Shown in pieces: positions 9,037 to 18,800 of a DNA stretch of 64,000 nucleotides (position 1 is its first letter; each line of letters begins with the position of its first letter). Both the position numbers and the translations under genes were made by a program. The notes under the pieces are model-generated. The model did not search any database. It saw nothing but the letters and a program-made list of their open reading frames with translations, and was not told the DNA's origin. The stretch spans positions 1 through 64,000 of the forward strand of contig QFQF01000001.1 in assembly GCA_003248935.1 (NCBI GenBank), written 5' to 3'. The DNA comes from Sphingobium sp. Lineage in GTDB: Bacteria > Pseudomonadota > Alphaproteobacteria > Sphingomonadales > Sphingomonadaceae.

Positions 9037-9480
9037 TTAATGTTCGCTCTCCTCCCGCAAGGCGCAACGCGCATCGAAGCTCCGGGCCAGATCAGCGAGT
9101 TTCACTGCGCCTAGCCGAGCGATCAGCAATGCCTCTGCCTCCGCAAGCGCGTCATCCAACGCCTCATTGACGGCCGCTTCAACCGCGCAATTTGGATTAG
9201 GATGCTCACTTCCGATGGCAAAAAGCCGCAGCCCGCCTACCGCCCGATGAACATCGAGGAGTGACACCGTATCGAGATCGGCTGCGATCACCCAGCCGCC
9301 ACCATGCCCCTTCTCAGAGGACACATATCCCGCGTCGCGCAGACCAGCCATCGTCCGCCGCACAACGACCGGGTTCGTACCCAGCATCTTGGCAATCGTT
9401 TCGGACGTCATCGCTCCCTTATGCCCCGCCATATGGAGCAGGACATGGAGCATTCGCGAAAGGCGGCTGTCATTGCGCAT
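9037..9480 (-). CDS. Rrf2 family transcriptional regulator
   Basis: 147 aa with an N-terminal winged helix: SRMLHVLLHMAG, then MTSETIAKMLGTNPVVVRRTMAGLRDAGYVSS and EKGHGGGWVIA, the standard Rrf2 wing. Only one cysteine lies in the sensor region (PNPNCAVE), so it does not carry the three-Cys cluster of IscR or NsrR; it is more like the YwnA-type members. It is divergent from the methyltransferase at 9566 and probably represses it through the palindrome at 9524-9550. Confidence 0.88.
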   Translation of the reverse strand: MRNDSRLSRMLHVLLHMAGHKGAMTSETIAKMLGTNPVVVRRTMAGLRDAGYVSSEKGHGGGWVIAADLDTVSLLDVHRAVGGLRLFAIGSEHPNPNCAVEAAVNEALDDALAEAEALLIARLGAVKLADLARSFDARCALREESEH

Positions 9481-9523
9481 GGCCCACCCTCAGCCTTCCA
9501 ACCCAGATTGGCAAGCAAGATAC

Positions 9524-9550
9524 ATCATGATACTTGTAAAGTTACATGAT
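9524..9550. promoter_or_regulatory. 27-bp imperfect palindrome, likely Rrf2 operator
   Basis: Arms ATCATG and CATGAT at the ends and ACTT/AAGT inside, symmetric about position 9537, separated by 2-bp mismatched steps and a GTA centre. It fills the AT-rich gap between the divergent Rrf2 regulator and the methyltransferase and ends 15 bp before the methyltransferase ATG, where it could block transcription. Confidence 0.6.
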
Positions 9551-9565
9551 TCGTGGAGCTATCGA

Positions 9566-10345
9566 ATGCGGGAGTTTGAGAACGCAGCCCATTGGGACAA
9601 GGCCGCTCAGCACTATGAGAAGACAGCCCATCCTTTCACTGCGCAATATGCCGAGGCGGCGCTGGCTCGAATACCCCTTGGGCCCAACAGCCGCGTGCTT
9701 GACGTTGCCGCCGGCACCGGCGCCCTGGCGCTGACGGCTGCAAGAACAGGCGCACAGGTGATGGCGATCGACTTTTCGCCCGGGATGGTCGCCCGCATCG
9801 CCATGGCAGGGTTGGCCAATGTGGAGGCTCGTACGATGGACGGGCAGAATCTGGCACTGCCGGACGGGGCGTTCGATGCCGTCTTCTCTATCTTCGGAGT
9901 CATTATGTTCCCCGATTGGCGCAAGGGGCTCGCCGAAATGGCAAGGGTCACACGCCCAGATGGCTACGGCGTCGTAGCAACGTGGCAGGAACGTGGCGCG
10001 GCGACGTTCCTGCTGCTTGGCAACATCCGCCGAAAGCTCTTCCCCGGCCGCGATCACATGGAAATGCCGGAAGCTGTGAACGCTCTCAACGAGCCTGAGA
10101 ACTTCGCCCACCAGATGCATGTCGCCGGCTATCGCGACGCACGGATCGAGAGCGTCACCTATGATTACAAGCTCGATGTAAGCGCCCTGGATGATCCCGA
10201 CACCTTGTTCGGCATGTCGCCTGACTGGGCAAGCCTCAGTGACGGCGAGAAGGCCGCAGTTGTTGCAGAAATCAGGCAGATGGCAGGCGAGCTCCCGATT
10301 TTGCCAATTCCGTCAACAGCGCTGATCGGTGTCGGTCGACGATAG
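9566..10345 (+). CDS. Class I SAM-dependent methyltransferase
   Basis: 259 aa; motif I is VLDVAAGTGALALTAA, the acidic loop is VMAIDFSPGMV, and the post-motifs MDGQNLALPDGAFDAVFS and EMARVTRPDGYGVVATW are those of the UbiE/Methyltransf_11 group. The frame is open from 9389, but that part lies across the Rrf2 gene and palindrome. The ATG at 9566 has a GGAG SD 5 bp upstream and directly precedes the conserved N-terminus, so it is preferred. Substrate unknown; the divergent Rrf2 regulator suggests a stress or redox-linked role. Confidence 0.85.
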   Translation: MREFENAAHWDKAAQHYEKTAHPFTAQYAEAALARIPLGPNSRVLDVAAGTGALALTAARTGAQVMAIDFSPGMVARIAMAGLANVEARTMDGQNLALPDGAFDAVFSIFGVIMFPDWRKGLAEMARVTRPDGYGVVATWQERGAATFLLLGNIRRKLFPGRDHMEMPEAVNALNEPENFAHQMHVAGYRDARIESVTYDYKLDVSALDDPDTLFGMSPDWASLSDGEKAAVVAEIRQMAGELPILPIPSTALIGVGRR

Positions 10346-10812
10346 CGCGCTCGTCTCCTGCCTCTTTAAGATATGGCAATTGCTGACCATTTCGAAAATA
10401 CCCATCAGACTTCGACATTGCCGTCGTTGAGACTTAGAAAATCCTCATGTTGAGCTGAATTGTTGAGTGGCTTCCCAAGTATGTGATCGTGTGATTCATA
10501 CGACGCGGTCGCGAAGGATGCGGCAGAGGCGCATCGCAGGCAAACCCGTGCGCTTATCATTGTCACCAATCATCCGCGATTTGCATGTGCTCGATAACGT
10601 AACAAATCTATTCGTGCTTCGTCGGATGCGAAGAGCAAGGTTATTTTAGACATTCCCTGAAATGGTAGACACATTTTTCCGATACCAGCGCCCATGTGCG
10701 CCTATCGGGACAGCGGAATCTCTATTCCAGCAATCAGATGTGCGATTTCATCCATAACGGGCTGGCGCCGATCAAACCAGCACCGACCCACGCGACTACC
10801 TTTCGATCGTCG
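10346..10812. other. 467-bp intergenic region, no supported gene
   Basis: Noticeably more AT-rich than its surroundings. A 60-codon frame at 10467-10649 has no SD and no recognisable sequence. The region separates the 3' end of the methyltransferase from the 3' end of the GH97 gene. A weak GCTGG/CCAGC hairpin near 10770 lies close to the GH97 stop. No promoter or repeat could be identified. Confidence 0.5.
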
Positions 10813-12771
10813 CTATTTTTTCGGATCGAGCGTGAGGACGGCGCCGCCGGATCCGGCAAGAGCCAACGGGAACGCACCGCCAACCACATCCTCCTCCCGG
10901 ATGACATCCGCCGCCGCCTTGCCGTCTCGCCACAGCGTCATTGCAAAACCTCGTCCCAGCCGGTCGAGAGGAAGCGTGATCGTCCGGGCCTGTTCATTGT
11001 TCAGCACGCCCACATACCATCGCCGCCCCTTTCGCCGGGCAACCGCGACATATTGTCCGGTTTCACCATCGAGAAACCGGGTCTCGTCCCAGGTCGTCGG
11101 CACGGTGCGGATGAAATCGAGTCCGGCCAGGCTTTCGGCATAGGTGTCAGGGCTGTCGGATACGGCCGCGAACGGACTTTCGAAGACGACATATTGGGCG
11201 AGGCCGTGCGCCCGCGTGGTCTGCACGAAGGGCAGGTCATTGCGAATGGTGAACTGGTCGGGCGAAACGTTGCGGAACCCTCCGGGCGTGTAGTCCATCG
11301 GGCCCAGCAGGCCGCGCGTGTAGGCAAGCATCACGTCATGGGTCGCCGTCACGCGGCGGCTCCATTTGTTGTACTCCGCGCCCATCACCCCTTCCTGCGT
11401 CAAGAAATGGGGAAAGGTGCGTGTCAGTCCGCGCGGGACATAGGCCCCGTGGAGATCGACCATTAGCCGGTGGCGCGCCGCTGCTTCCAGCAACCTGTGA
11501 TACCAGTCGACCATCGCCTGATCGTCCCGGTCCATGAAATCGACCTTGATGCCGGCGATGCCCATCCGGGCATATTGCGCCAGAGCAGCCTCCATGTCGG
11601 CGTCCAGAGCGCGCCAGTTGAACCAGAGCCAGAGCCGAACGCCCTTGCCACGCGCGTAGTCGATAAGGCCGGGGAGATCGACCTCCGGCCTCCAGTGCAG
11701 CACATCGGCGCCGGGGCGGACGATACCCGCGCCACCCGCCCCCTGATACCAGCCCTCGTCGATCAGGCTGTAGGGGAAGCCGTTGGCGGCGGCGAAGTCG
11801 ATGAAGGCCTTCGCCGTCGCCGTGTCCGTGCCAGCCTTCCCCACGGCCTTCACGCTGGGGCCGTTCCACCAGTCCCAGGCGGAGAGGCCGGGACGTATCC
11901 AGCCGGTGTCGGCCACACGCGAGGGTTCCGCGAGGCTGGTGACGAGGGTCGAGGAGACGAAGTCGCCCGCCTTGTCCCCCTGCATCACCAGACGCCAGGG
12001 TGTCGCGATCGGCGAACCGACCCGGCTGCGCACGGCGACGTTGGGATCATCGAGGGCCGAAGACAGGCGCAGGGCAAAACCGGGACCTCCATCGCCCCGC
12101 CCCGTCAGATACATCGCGGTGAAATCCGTAAGGCCTGCCTCCGTTATCGCCAGCGCCTTTCCGGCCCCTTCGCACAGAACCGGCAGGTCGAGGAGATTGT
12201 GCGGACGGACCCGCCCAGGATCGACGGCCTCATATTCCCCCTCATGGCTCTTTCCGAGGGACCCGATGTTGAAGCCCCAGCACTGCCGTCCGGGTGCGAT
12301 CCTGAATTCGGTTTCCTCCGACCGCACGACCGCCGCGCGCGTCTGCGGTTGCGGCGGGACGATCGTGCGGAATGCCACGCCCCCTTCATAGGCGCGCAGT
12401 TCGACGTTCAGCGCGCGGCGCGCGCCCTTTGCCTCCACCAGCGAAATGGTGACGGCATTATATCTGTCATCCGCGAACGCGGCCTTGCCGGCGACGATCG
12501 GATAGCGATCCTCGCCCGAGGCCGTCGTCCTGCCGGTGATCGTCAGTCCTGTGGACAGGGGGCTGTCGTCCAGCGTCAGGCCGAGCGGCGACGCCTCGAT
12601 CAGCGGTACGCCGTCCCGCGATGAGGACCAGACCACCCGGCCGTCATCGTCGAGCGCCATGTCTATCCGGTTATGGCCATCGGGCGACGAGACGCCGGTC
12701 TGCGCGGCGGCCGCCACGGGAGACAGGGAGACGATTGCCGAAAGCAGCAGAGACAGACGCACCGGGTTCAT
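10813..12771 (-). CDS. Secreted glycoside hydrolase family 97 (retaining, alpha-galactosidase type)
   Basis: 652 aa with a signal peptide ending about residue 24 (VAAAAQ). The N-terminal half is the GH97 beta-sandwich; the (beta/alpha)8 barrel starts near residue 290 (GWIRPGLSAWDWWNG). GIKVDFMDRDDQ places an Asp (411) where retaining GH97 alpha-galactosidases have the nucleophile, and LTQEGVMGAEYNKW supplies a candidate acid/base Glu460. Inverting GH97 alpha-glucosidases (SusB) use Glu residues instead, so alpha-galactosidase-like activity is inferred. The frame is open to 12912, but the ATG at 12771 overlaps the upstream stop (ATGA). Last gene of a five-gene operon. Confidence 0.88.
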   Translation of the reverse strand: MNPVRLSLLLSAIVSLSPVAAAAQTGVSSPDGHNRIDMALDDDGRVVWSSSRDGVPLIEASPLGLTLDDSPLSTGLTITGRTTASGEDRYPIVAGKAAFADDRYNAVTISLVEAKGARRALNVELRAYEGGVAFRTIVPPQPQTRAAVVRSEETEFRIAPGRQCWGFNIGSLGKSHEGEYEAVDPGRVRPHNLLDLPVLCEGAGKALAITEAGLTDFTAMYLTGRGDGGPGFALRLSSALDDPNVAVRSRVGSPIATPWRLVMQGDKAGDFVSSTLVTSLAEPSRVADTGWIRPGLSAWDWWNGPSVKAVGKAGTDTATAKAFIDFAAANGFPYSLIDEGWYQGAGGAGIVRPGADVLHWRPEVDLPGLIDYARGKGVRLWLWFNWRALDADMEAALAQYARMGIAGIKVDFMDRDDQAMVDWYHRLLEAAARHRLMVDLHGAYVPRGLTRTFPHFLTQEGVMGAEYNKWSRRVTATHDVMLAYTRGLLGPMDYTPGGFRNVSPDQFTIRNDLPFVQTTRAHGLAQYVVFESPFAAVSDSPDTYAESLAGLDFIRTVPTTWDETRFLDGETGQYVAVARRKGRRWYVGVLNNEQARTITLPLDRLGRGFAMTLWRDGKAAADVIREEDVVGGAFPLALAGSGGAVLTLDPKK

Positions 12772-13604
12772 TGGCTGCCACCCGCGACGGCGGCCAGAAC
12801 GATGGCGCCTTCGGACAGCGTCACGGTATCTCGTCCCTCGATCCACAAGCATTCGCCGACCTGCGCCCGCGTTCCGCCATGTTCCGCCGTGCCCGCTATG
12901 GGAACGACCCACAGGGGACCATCGCCCAGCCAGTCCCGGATCGTGCGTGCGTCGGCCGTGCGCATCACCTTGAACTGCCGGCAGGACGCCAGCATGCGGG
13001 TTCCGCCGTCGTCGTCCGCCGCACGCAAGGCAAGGCTCATGTCATAGGGACCAGCGCGTGACACCGCCGTGCCGTCGTCAAGGTGCAGTTCCCTTGGCCG
13101 CCCATAATCGTACAGGCGATAGGTGACGTCGACATTTTGCTGAATCTCGACCAGCGACACCCCTGCCCCGACCGCGTGGACCGTCCCCGCCGGAATGAAG
13201 AAGAAGTCGCCGGGATGCACCGGATGCCAGTCCATCAACGTCTCGATCGAACCGTCGAGCGCCGCCGCACGAAGCGCGTCTGCGTCCAGCGTTTCGGAAA
13301 GACCGATGCCGAGCGTGGCGCCTGGCTCCGCGCTCATGATGTACCAGCATTCCGTCTTGCCGCCCGGCAGGCCGCGGGCAATTCCCTGACCGTCATCGGG
13401 GTGGACCTGAACCGACAGGCGTTCGCTGGTGAACAGATATTTGACAAGCAGCGGCATTGGCCCTGCATCCGGCGCGGTGAACCATAGTTCGCCGATCGGT
13501 TCCCCGAGGTTCGCAGGCGGGTCGGCCCATTCGGGCAGGTCGTGGCGTCCCCACGGCTTTTCGACATATTGCGGGCGCAGTTTCATCGATCCATCCTTCA
13601 TCAC
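12768..13604 (-). CDS. manA: Class I mannose-6-phosphate isomerase
   Basis: Interconverts mannose-6-phosphate and fructose-6-phosphate in the cytoplasm. The 278-aa cupin protein shows the Zn-site residues Gln66 and His68 (QVHPDD), Glu85 (KTECWY) and the later AGTVHAVG histidine, plus the EKPWG start and EIQQNVDVTYRLYDYGR. This is the short bacterial form. The start is GTG at 13604 or ATG at 13601; MKLRPQ at 13586 is also possible. Lying between an esterase and a GH97 gene, it implies that the locus delivers mannose to metabolism. Confidence 0.88.
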   Translation of the reverse strand: MMKDGSMKLRPQYVEKPWGRHDLPEWADPPANLGEPIGELWFTAPDAGPMPLLVKYLFTSERLSVQVHPDDGQGIARGLPGGKTECWYIMSAEPGATLGIGLSETLDADALRAAALDGSIETLMDWHPVHPGDFFFIPAGTVHAVGAGVSLVEIQQNVDVTYRLYDYGRPRELHLDDGTAVSRAGPYDMSLALRAADDDGGTRMLASCRQFKVMRTADARTIRDWLGDGPLWVVPIAGTAEHGGTRAQVGECLWIEGRDTVTLSEGAIVLAAVAGGSQ

Positions 13605-14332
13605 AAACCTAGCGCCGTCAGGCGGGGAGCAAGTACGGTAGCCATCGCGTCATATCCGGCCTCGGTTGGGTGAACGCCGTCATAGGCAAGGCCCGGCTTC
13701 ATCCCGCCCCGGCCGTCGTCCAGCACCGGATGATAGTCTATCCAGACCGCGCCGCTTCGCTCCGCATAGTCCCTTAACCAGCGGTTGAGCGCGGTGATCG
13801 GCGAGGCCGTGTCAAGCCCGGGCCGCCAGGGAAAGTTTGCAGCCGGAGGTATTGAGGCAATGAACACCCGGATGTCGTTCGCCTGAGCCAGCGTCGCCAT
13901 CGCGGCGATATTGTCGCGGCTCATCTGCCCGGTCATCGGCCCGGTATTACCGGCTATGTCGTTCGTTCCCGCCATGATGTGAACCGCGCGGGGACGCAGC
14001 GCGATGACGTCGGCCATCATCCGCAACAGCATCTGCGGCGTTGTCTGCCCGCCGATGCCGCGGTTCACCCGCCCGGCTGTAAAAAAGCCCGGCCGCTTGT
14101 CCCGCCAGCCTTCGGTGATGCTGTCACCGATGAAGACGATGCCGTTCGCCGCGCCGTCGGCCAGCAGCGCCCGGTTATCGGCCGCATAGCGATCAAGCCA
14201 TGCGAAGTCGGTATGCAGCCGCCGTTCGGCATCGCCCTCCACCGGGCATTGCGCCGCGCTGGCCGGCAATGCCTTCGCCAGCGGCACAAGGGCGGCCATT
14301 GCCATCGCGGTTCGCCGGTTGATCACACGCAT
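13601..14332 (-). CDS. Secreted SGNH/GDSL hydrolase (acetylesterase-like)
   Basis: 243 aa. The N-terminus INRRTAMAMAALVPLAKALPASAA is a twin-arginine-like signal. All four SGNH blocks are present: GDSITEG (Ser71), the block II glycine (GIGG), GTND (Asn124) and DGVHPTEAGY (Asp/His). Enzymes of this kind often remove acetyl or acyl groups from polysaccharides or their fragments; deacetylation of the locus substrate is inferred. It sits 3 bp after the carboxylesterase gene and overlaps manA by 1-4 bp. Confidence 0.88.
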   Translation of the reverse strand: MRVINRRTAMAMAALVPLAKALPASAAQCPVEGDAERRLHTDFAWLDRYAADNRALLADGAANGIVFIGDSITEGWRDKRPGFFTAGRVNRGIGGQTTPQMLLRMMADVIALRPRAVHIMAGTNDIAGNTGPMTGQMSRDNIAAMATLAQANDIRVFIASIPPAANFPWRPGLDTASPITALNRWLRDYAERSGAVWIDYHPVLDDGRGGMKPGLAYDGVHPTEAGYDAMATVLAPRLTALGL

Positions 14333-14335
14333 CCC

Positions 14336-15829
14336 CTAAAACCTGTCCATCCAGCCGCAGGGTTCTGCGGCCAGCGCCGCCCCGGGCGTGACGCCCGCAG
14401 CATCAAAGGTCACATAATGCCGGTCCCGGCCATAACCGGGCCAGTCGGGCAGTCCGGCACCCTCCGGGTTTCCGCCCGCCGCAAAGTTCAGCCAGTAAGC
14501 CTGCAGGGAGAGGTTCTCGCCGAAGCGCTGGTCGCCCAACACATAGGGGATGTCGGCACCATGGAAGCTGCGCCCGCCAGCGGGAGCGAGATCGAACTCA
14601 TAGCGCCAAACCGGCCACCCGGCCGCCGACAAGAGGTCGGCCAGACGGCCCGCCGGGCATCGGAACAGAATGTGGGTCGCAATCCGCAGGTCGCGATCGC
14701 CCAAACGCGCGTCGGGTGCGGGATCGGGCCGGTCGAGGGCATAAAAGGCCCGGGCACGGTCGGCGTTTATACCGAAGGCCGCATCCACGTTCGCATCGCG
14801 ATGCGGACGCCCGCCCGGCATGCCGAACTCCGCGCGGTTGGAGCCGATGATGACGGGCCGGACCGGCGCGGCACGCAACAGGGCCCGAAGATCACCCGGC
14901 AATACGGCGCCGTCCAGTGTCGGCCGAAGCCAGAGGAAATCATCACTCTCCAGCGCCTCGTCATGCAAGGCGAGGTCCGCGGCGAGCAGCGCCGGTGCCG
15001 AAGCGCTACGCAGAGCAGTTGCGGAGCCATCGGTTCCGAGCCGCGCGTCCAGTTGATCGCCCAGCCTGAGCGCACGATCAAGCGGGCGCGGCGGCAGTCC
15101 GAACCCCGGCGTGCCGCTTTGCAGGATCGCACGCGCGAACAGCCCCCTCGCATCGGGAGCCGCGAGCAGGAGTCCGACGTCCTGCGCGCCTGCGGATTCG
15201 CCGAAGATCGTCACATTCCCGGGGTCGCCGCCAAAGCGGGCGATATTGTCCCGCACCCACCGCAATGCGGCCACCTGATCCATCAGGCCGTAATTGCCGC
15301 TGGCGCCCCGCGCCTCACCGGCCAGTGCCCGGTGGCTGAGAAAGCCGAAGATACCGAGCCGATAGCGGATGGCGACCAGTACGACGTCCCCGCGACCAAG
15401 CGGCGCCGCCACCATATCCCCGGGCGACCCCGCACGGTTGCTGCCACCGTGTATCCAGACCATCACAGGATGCCGCGCGGCCGAATGTCCGGGCAGGCCC
15501 GGCGTCGCCACATCGAGCGTCAGGCAGTCTTCGCTGGCGAAAACATGGTCGACGCTATTCCATTTATAATCGTTCTGGAGACAGGCGGGCGCTCGGTCCT
15601 TCGCTGACCTGATCCCGCTCCACGCGCGCACCGGTTCCGGCGCGTGCCACCGCAAGTCCTTCAACGGCGGCTGCGCATAGGGAACGCCCCGGAACAGCAG
15701 CGGTCCGCCGTCGGTCGTCGCCACGCCCTCGACAACGCCGCCGGACACCGCGACGCGCGGCCCCGCGTCCTTGTCCGGAGCGCCGGCCGCGATCAGCAGC
15801 GCCGCCGCGATCGGGACAAGGGAGCGCAT
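14336..15829 (-). CDS. Secreted type B carboxylesterase
   Basis: 497 aa with a short signal peptide (LVPIAAALLIAAGA). Diagnostic segments: LLFRGVPYAQPP near the start, EDCLTLDVATPG, oxyanion VMVWIHGGSN, the nucleophile FGESAGAQDV, a Glu in SNRAEFG and a His in FHGADIPYVLG. Usual family length. Probably cleaves ester substituents (acetyl, feruloyl or similar) from a plant polysaccharide, together with the adjacent SGNH enzyme. Starts 4 bp downstream of the GH2 stop, in the same operon. Confidence 0.88.
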   Translation of the reverse strand: MRSLVPIAAALLIAAGAPDKDAGPRVAVSGGVVEGVATTDGGPLLFRGVPYAQPPLKDLRWHAPEPVRAWSGIRSAKDRAPACLQNDYKWNSVDHVFASEDCLTLDVATPGLPGHSAARHPVMVWIHGGSNRAGSPGDMVAAPLGRGDVVLVAIRYRLGIFGFLSHRALAGEARGASGNYGLMDQVAALRWVRDNIARFGGDPGNVTIFGESAGAQDVGLLLAAPDARGLFARAILQSGTPGFGLPPRPLDRALRLGDQLDARLGTDGSATALRSASAPALLAADLALHDEALESDDFLWLRPTLDGAVLPGDLRALLRAAPVRPVIIGSNRAEFGMPGGRPHRDANVDAAFGINADRARAFYALDRPDPAPDARLGDRDLRIATHILFRCPAGRLADLLSAAGWPVWRYEFDLAPAGGRSFHGADIPYVLGDQRFGENLSLQAYWLNFAAGGNPEGAGLPDWPGYGRDRHYVTFDAAGVTPGAALAAEPCGWMDRF

Positions 15830-15833
15830 CGCC

Positions 15834-18800
15834 TCAGTTTCCGGCAGACCGGTTCTGAGGCTGCACGTTCCAGCCGCTCAGCGCAACATGCGGTGTCGCC
15901 GTGCGTCCCGCCGGATAGCGGATGGTGACGGTTCGCCGGTCGCCGGGCAAAAGCGCCACATAATTATCACTGTAATAGGCCGGGAGTATCCGTCCGCCCT
16001 TTTCGTCCAGCAATGTCAGCTTGGCGTTGAGCGCGGGTGTCGGCGTGTCGTTCGCCAGCGATACGGTGATCTGCTGCTCTCCATCGGCGGCAACCGGCGA
16101 GGCGACGCTGAACGCCAGATTCGCTTCCTGCAACGCGTCCAACGCCCGATAGGCGGCGGTGTCGTGTCCGCGCCAGTAGAAGTTCTCCGACACCAGCGCG
16201 CCGGACGCATCCGTCAGCTTTAGCGACACGAGCAGCATCGGATCGCGCGCAAAAAGCGTATCGAGCGGCACCGGCGCGAGGACGGCGTTACGATTTGCCA
16301 GCGCATCCACCCTGTCCGACCGCGCGAACAGCTCCCGGTTGTCGAGGCTGACGACCCGGACCGACGCGGTCAGGCCGGGGCGGTCATCCCGCGTCGTGTT
16401 CAGGACCACCAGTTCGTTGCCGGGCAGGTTCAACTGGACATGCAGCGGCTCTACCGCCTTCTTCGCTCCGTAATAGGCCGCGTGCGTGTCATAGTCCCAG
16501 CTATGGATCTGCCACGCGTTGGACGGCCAGGCCGGATGGGTCATCCAAAGCAGGCGACCGCTGTTCTTCGTCCACAAATGGCCCAGGAAGCCCTCGTACA
16601 TCGCTTTGTGCGTTTCGAGGTTCATCATCTGCGCCTTGCGCTCGAAATCGTCGAAGCTGGTCGCCGGACCGAACATCGTCGTCAGCGTCGACATGAACGT
16701 CTTCGTGTCGCCGTTCCCGCTGAAATGCCAGTCATGGTAGGCGAGCGTGTCGCTGAGCGGCCAGAGGTCCGCTTCCGGCACGGATGCCCTGACCGACTCT
16801 GCCGTGGACAGAGACGGCGTCCCGGTCTCGACCGAAAAGCCGGTCGCAAGGTCGGTGAAATAGCCCTCCGGCGGGCGGTAGTTGTACGGACCCGACCCCT
16901 GAAGGTTGACCGTGTTGGAACTGCCGGTGAACCAACGGGTGCCGTCGAGAGCGAACACCGCATCGTCCAGCCCTTCGTTCAGCAGCGGATAGGGCACGCC
17001 TTCGTTGCGGCCGAACCACAGAATGATCGAGGGGTGGTTACGATAGCGACTGATCGTATCGCGCGCGTTGGCTAGGAATAGCGCGGGATCCTGCGGCTCA
17101 ACCTGGAAATTCTGGGTCGATTGCCAGAAATCATTGAGCACCATCATGCCGTACTCGTCGGCAAGATCGTAGAACTCCGGCTCAGTGTTGGTGCCCATCC
17201 AGTTGCGGATGACGTTCATGTGTGCTTCCTTCTCAAGCCGGAAATAGGGCTCAAGCCGATCGCGCGAGATGCGCTTCATCGCATCGTCCATGCCCCAGTT
17301 GCCGCCGCGCGCGGCGATCTTCACGCCGTTCACGCGGATCGTCAGGTGCGGCTCGGGTAATGTGTCCCCGGCGCCAAGCGTCTGTACGGCTGGCGACGTC
17401 TCTCCGGCCGGGGTCAGAGATTCCGCCCAGCCCTTCGGGCTTTCCTTGATCGCCTCATGCCGGACATCGATCAGTTTCTGATGCGCAAGGCCGCCGTCGG
17501 TCGTCTGTACGTTGACGCGGCGCAAAGCCCCCTTGGCATCGAACAGTGACAGGTCGTAGCTCACCTCGCGGATACCGAAACGGCTGCTGGCGCGATCCGA
17601 CACCGTTCCGTCGACGCTGGCGGTCATCTCCAGCCTGTGCAGCGCCTGCTCGCCATAGCCGTTGGGCCACCACAGACGCGGATTGCGGACCCTGAGCGCA
17701 GGAAAATCGGACGGCGTGAAGCGGACCTCGCTGACGCCCGGCGGAACGTCGATCGTCTTCTCCACCGCCACGTCGTCGAAGGCGGCGCGCACCGTGACGC
17801 GATGCGGCGATGTTCCTTCGTTACGGACGGGCACAGTAATATATACGTCGGCGCTGTCGATTCGGGGAAGCGGCAGGTCCGTCACCACCTGGGAATCGAG
17901 AATGCGGACGTCGCCATGCGCCTTCAACTCGACCGCCTGCCACAGGCCGGTATTCCGATCGCGGATGCCCGGTATCCAGTCCCATCCCTCCGTCGCGACA
18001 AAGGTCGGGCCGTCGATGGCAAGCTGGCCGCCATTCTCTCCGACCCCCGCCTTGATCGACTGTTCGTGCGGGATGCCCGGATGCGGGGGCGGAGATACAC
18101 GCACGGCGATGACATTCTCTCCCGGAACGGCGGCGAAGGCGAACTGTCCGCGCGTAAATGCGCCAACCGTCGCGCCAAGCCGCGTGCCATTGGCCCACGC
18201 CTCGCCAGCATAGTTGATGCCGTTGAACAGGATGGTCAGACGCTTGCCCGCCGCTTCGGCGGGCACAGTGAAACGGGTGCGGTACCAGTAGTCCTGCCGA
18301 GCCAGGCTTTCGGGAATGGCCATGTTGTTGAGGCCATAATAGGGGTCGGGATAGACGCCCCGGTCGACCAGTGTCGTCAGCACCGTGCCAGGCACCGTTG
18401 CCGCGCGCCATTCGCCCGCCGGACTGCCGGGGCGTGACAGGGTCGCGCCGTCTGCCTTCACGCCGGGCGCTGCCGCAAGCTGCCATCCGTTGACCCGCCA
18501 GGCATCGGGGCCGGTCGAAACCAGCGCAGGCTGCAACGGCACGGGCTTGGCGAGCGGAGCGGAGTAGCCCCCCTTGCCCTGCGGCAGAGTCCAGGGGTCC
18601 TGCTGTCGCCAGAGTCCCGTATTGGCCCGACTCTGCCATTCCCAGCCGACACCGACGTGCCAGAGTTGCACCAGATCGAACTGTGGCCGGGCACGGACGG
18701 CCGTCTCCGCAGCATTCCGGTCATAAGCGACCGCTTCCGCCTTCGCATCGACCAGCGTACCCGCGAAATGCGGCCTGCCGTCCAAGGCCGGAGCAATCTG

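Noticed and set aside
10467..10649. 60-codon frame in the intergenic region
   Set aside because: No SD, no conserved feature and poor codon use.
13979..15607. 542-codon plus-strand frame opposite the SGNH and carboxylesterase genes
   Set aside because: Antisense shadow of two well-supported genes with clear catalytic motifs. The translation is Arg/Pro/Gly-rich and shows no family features.
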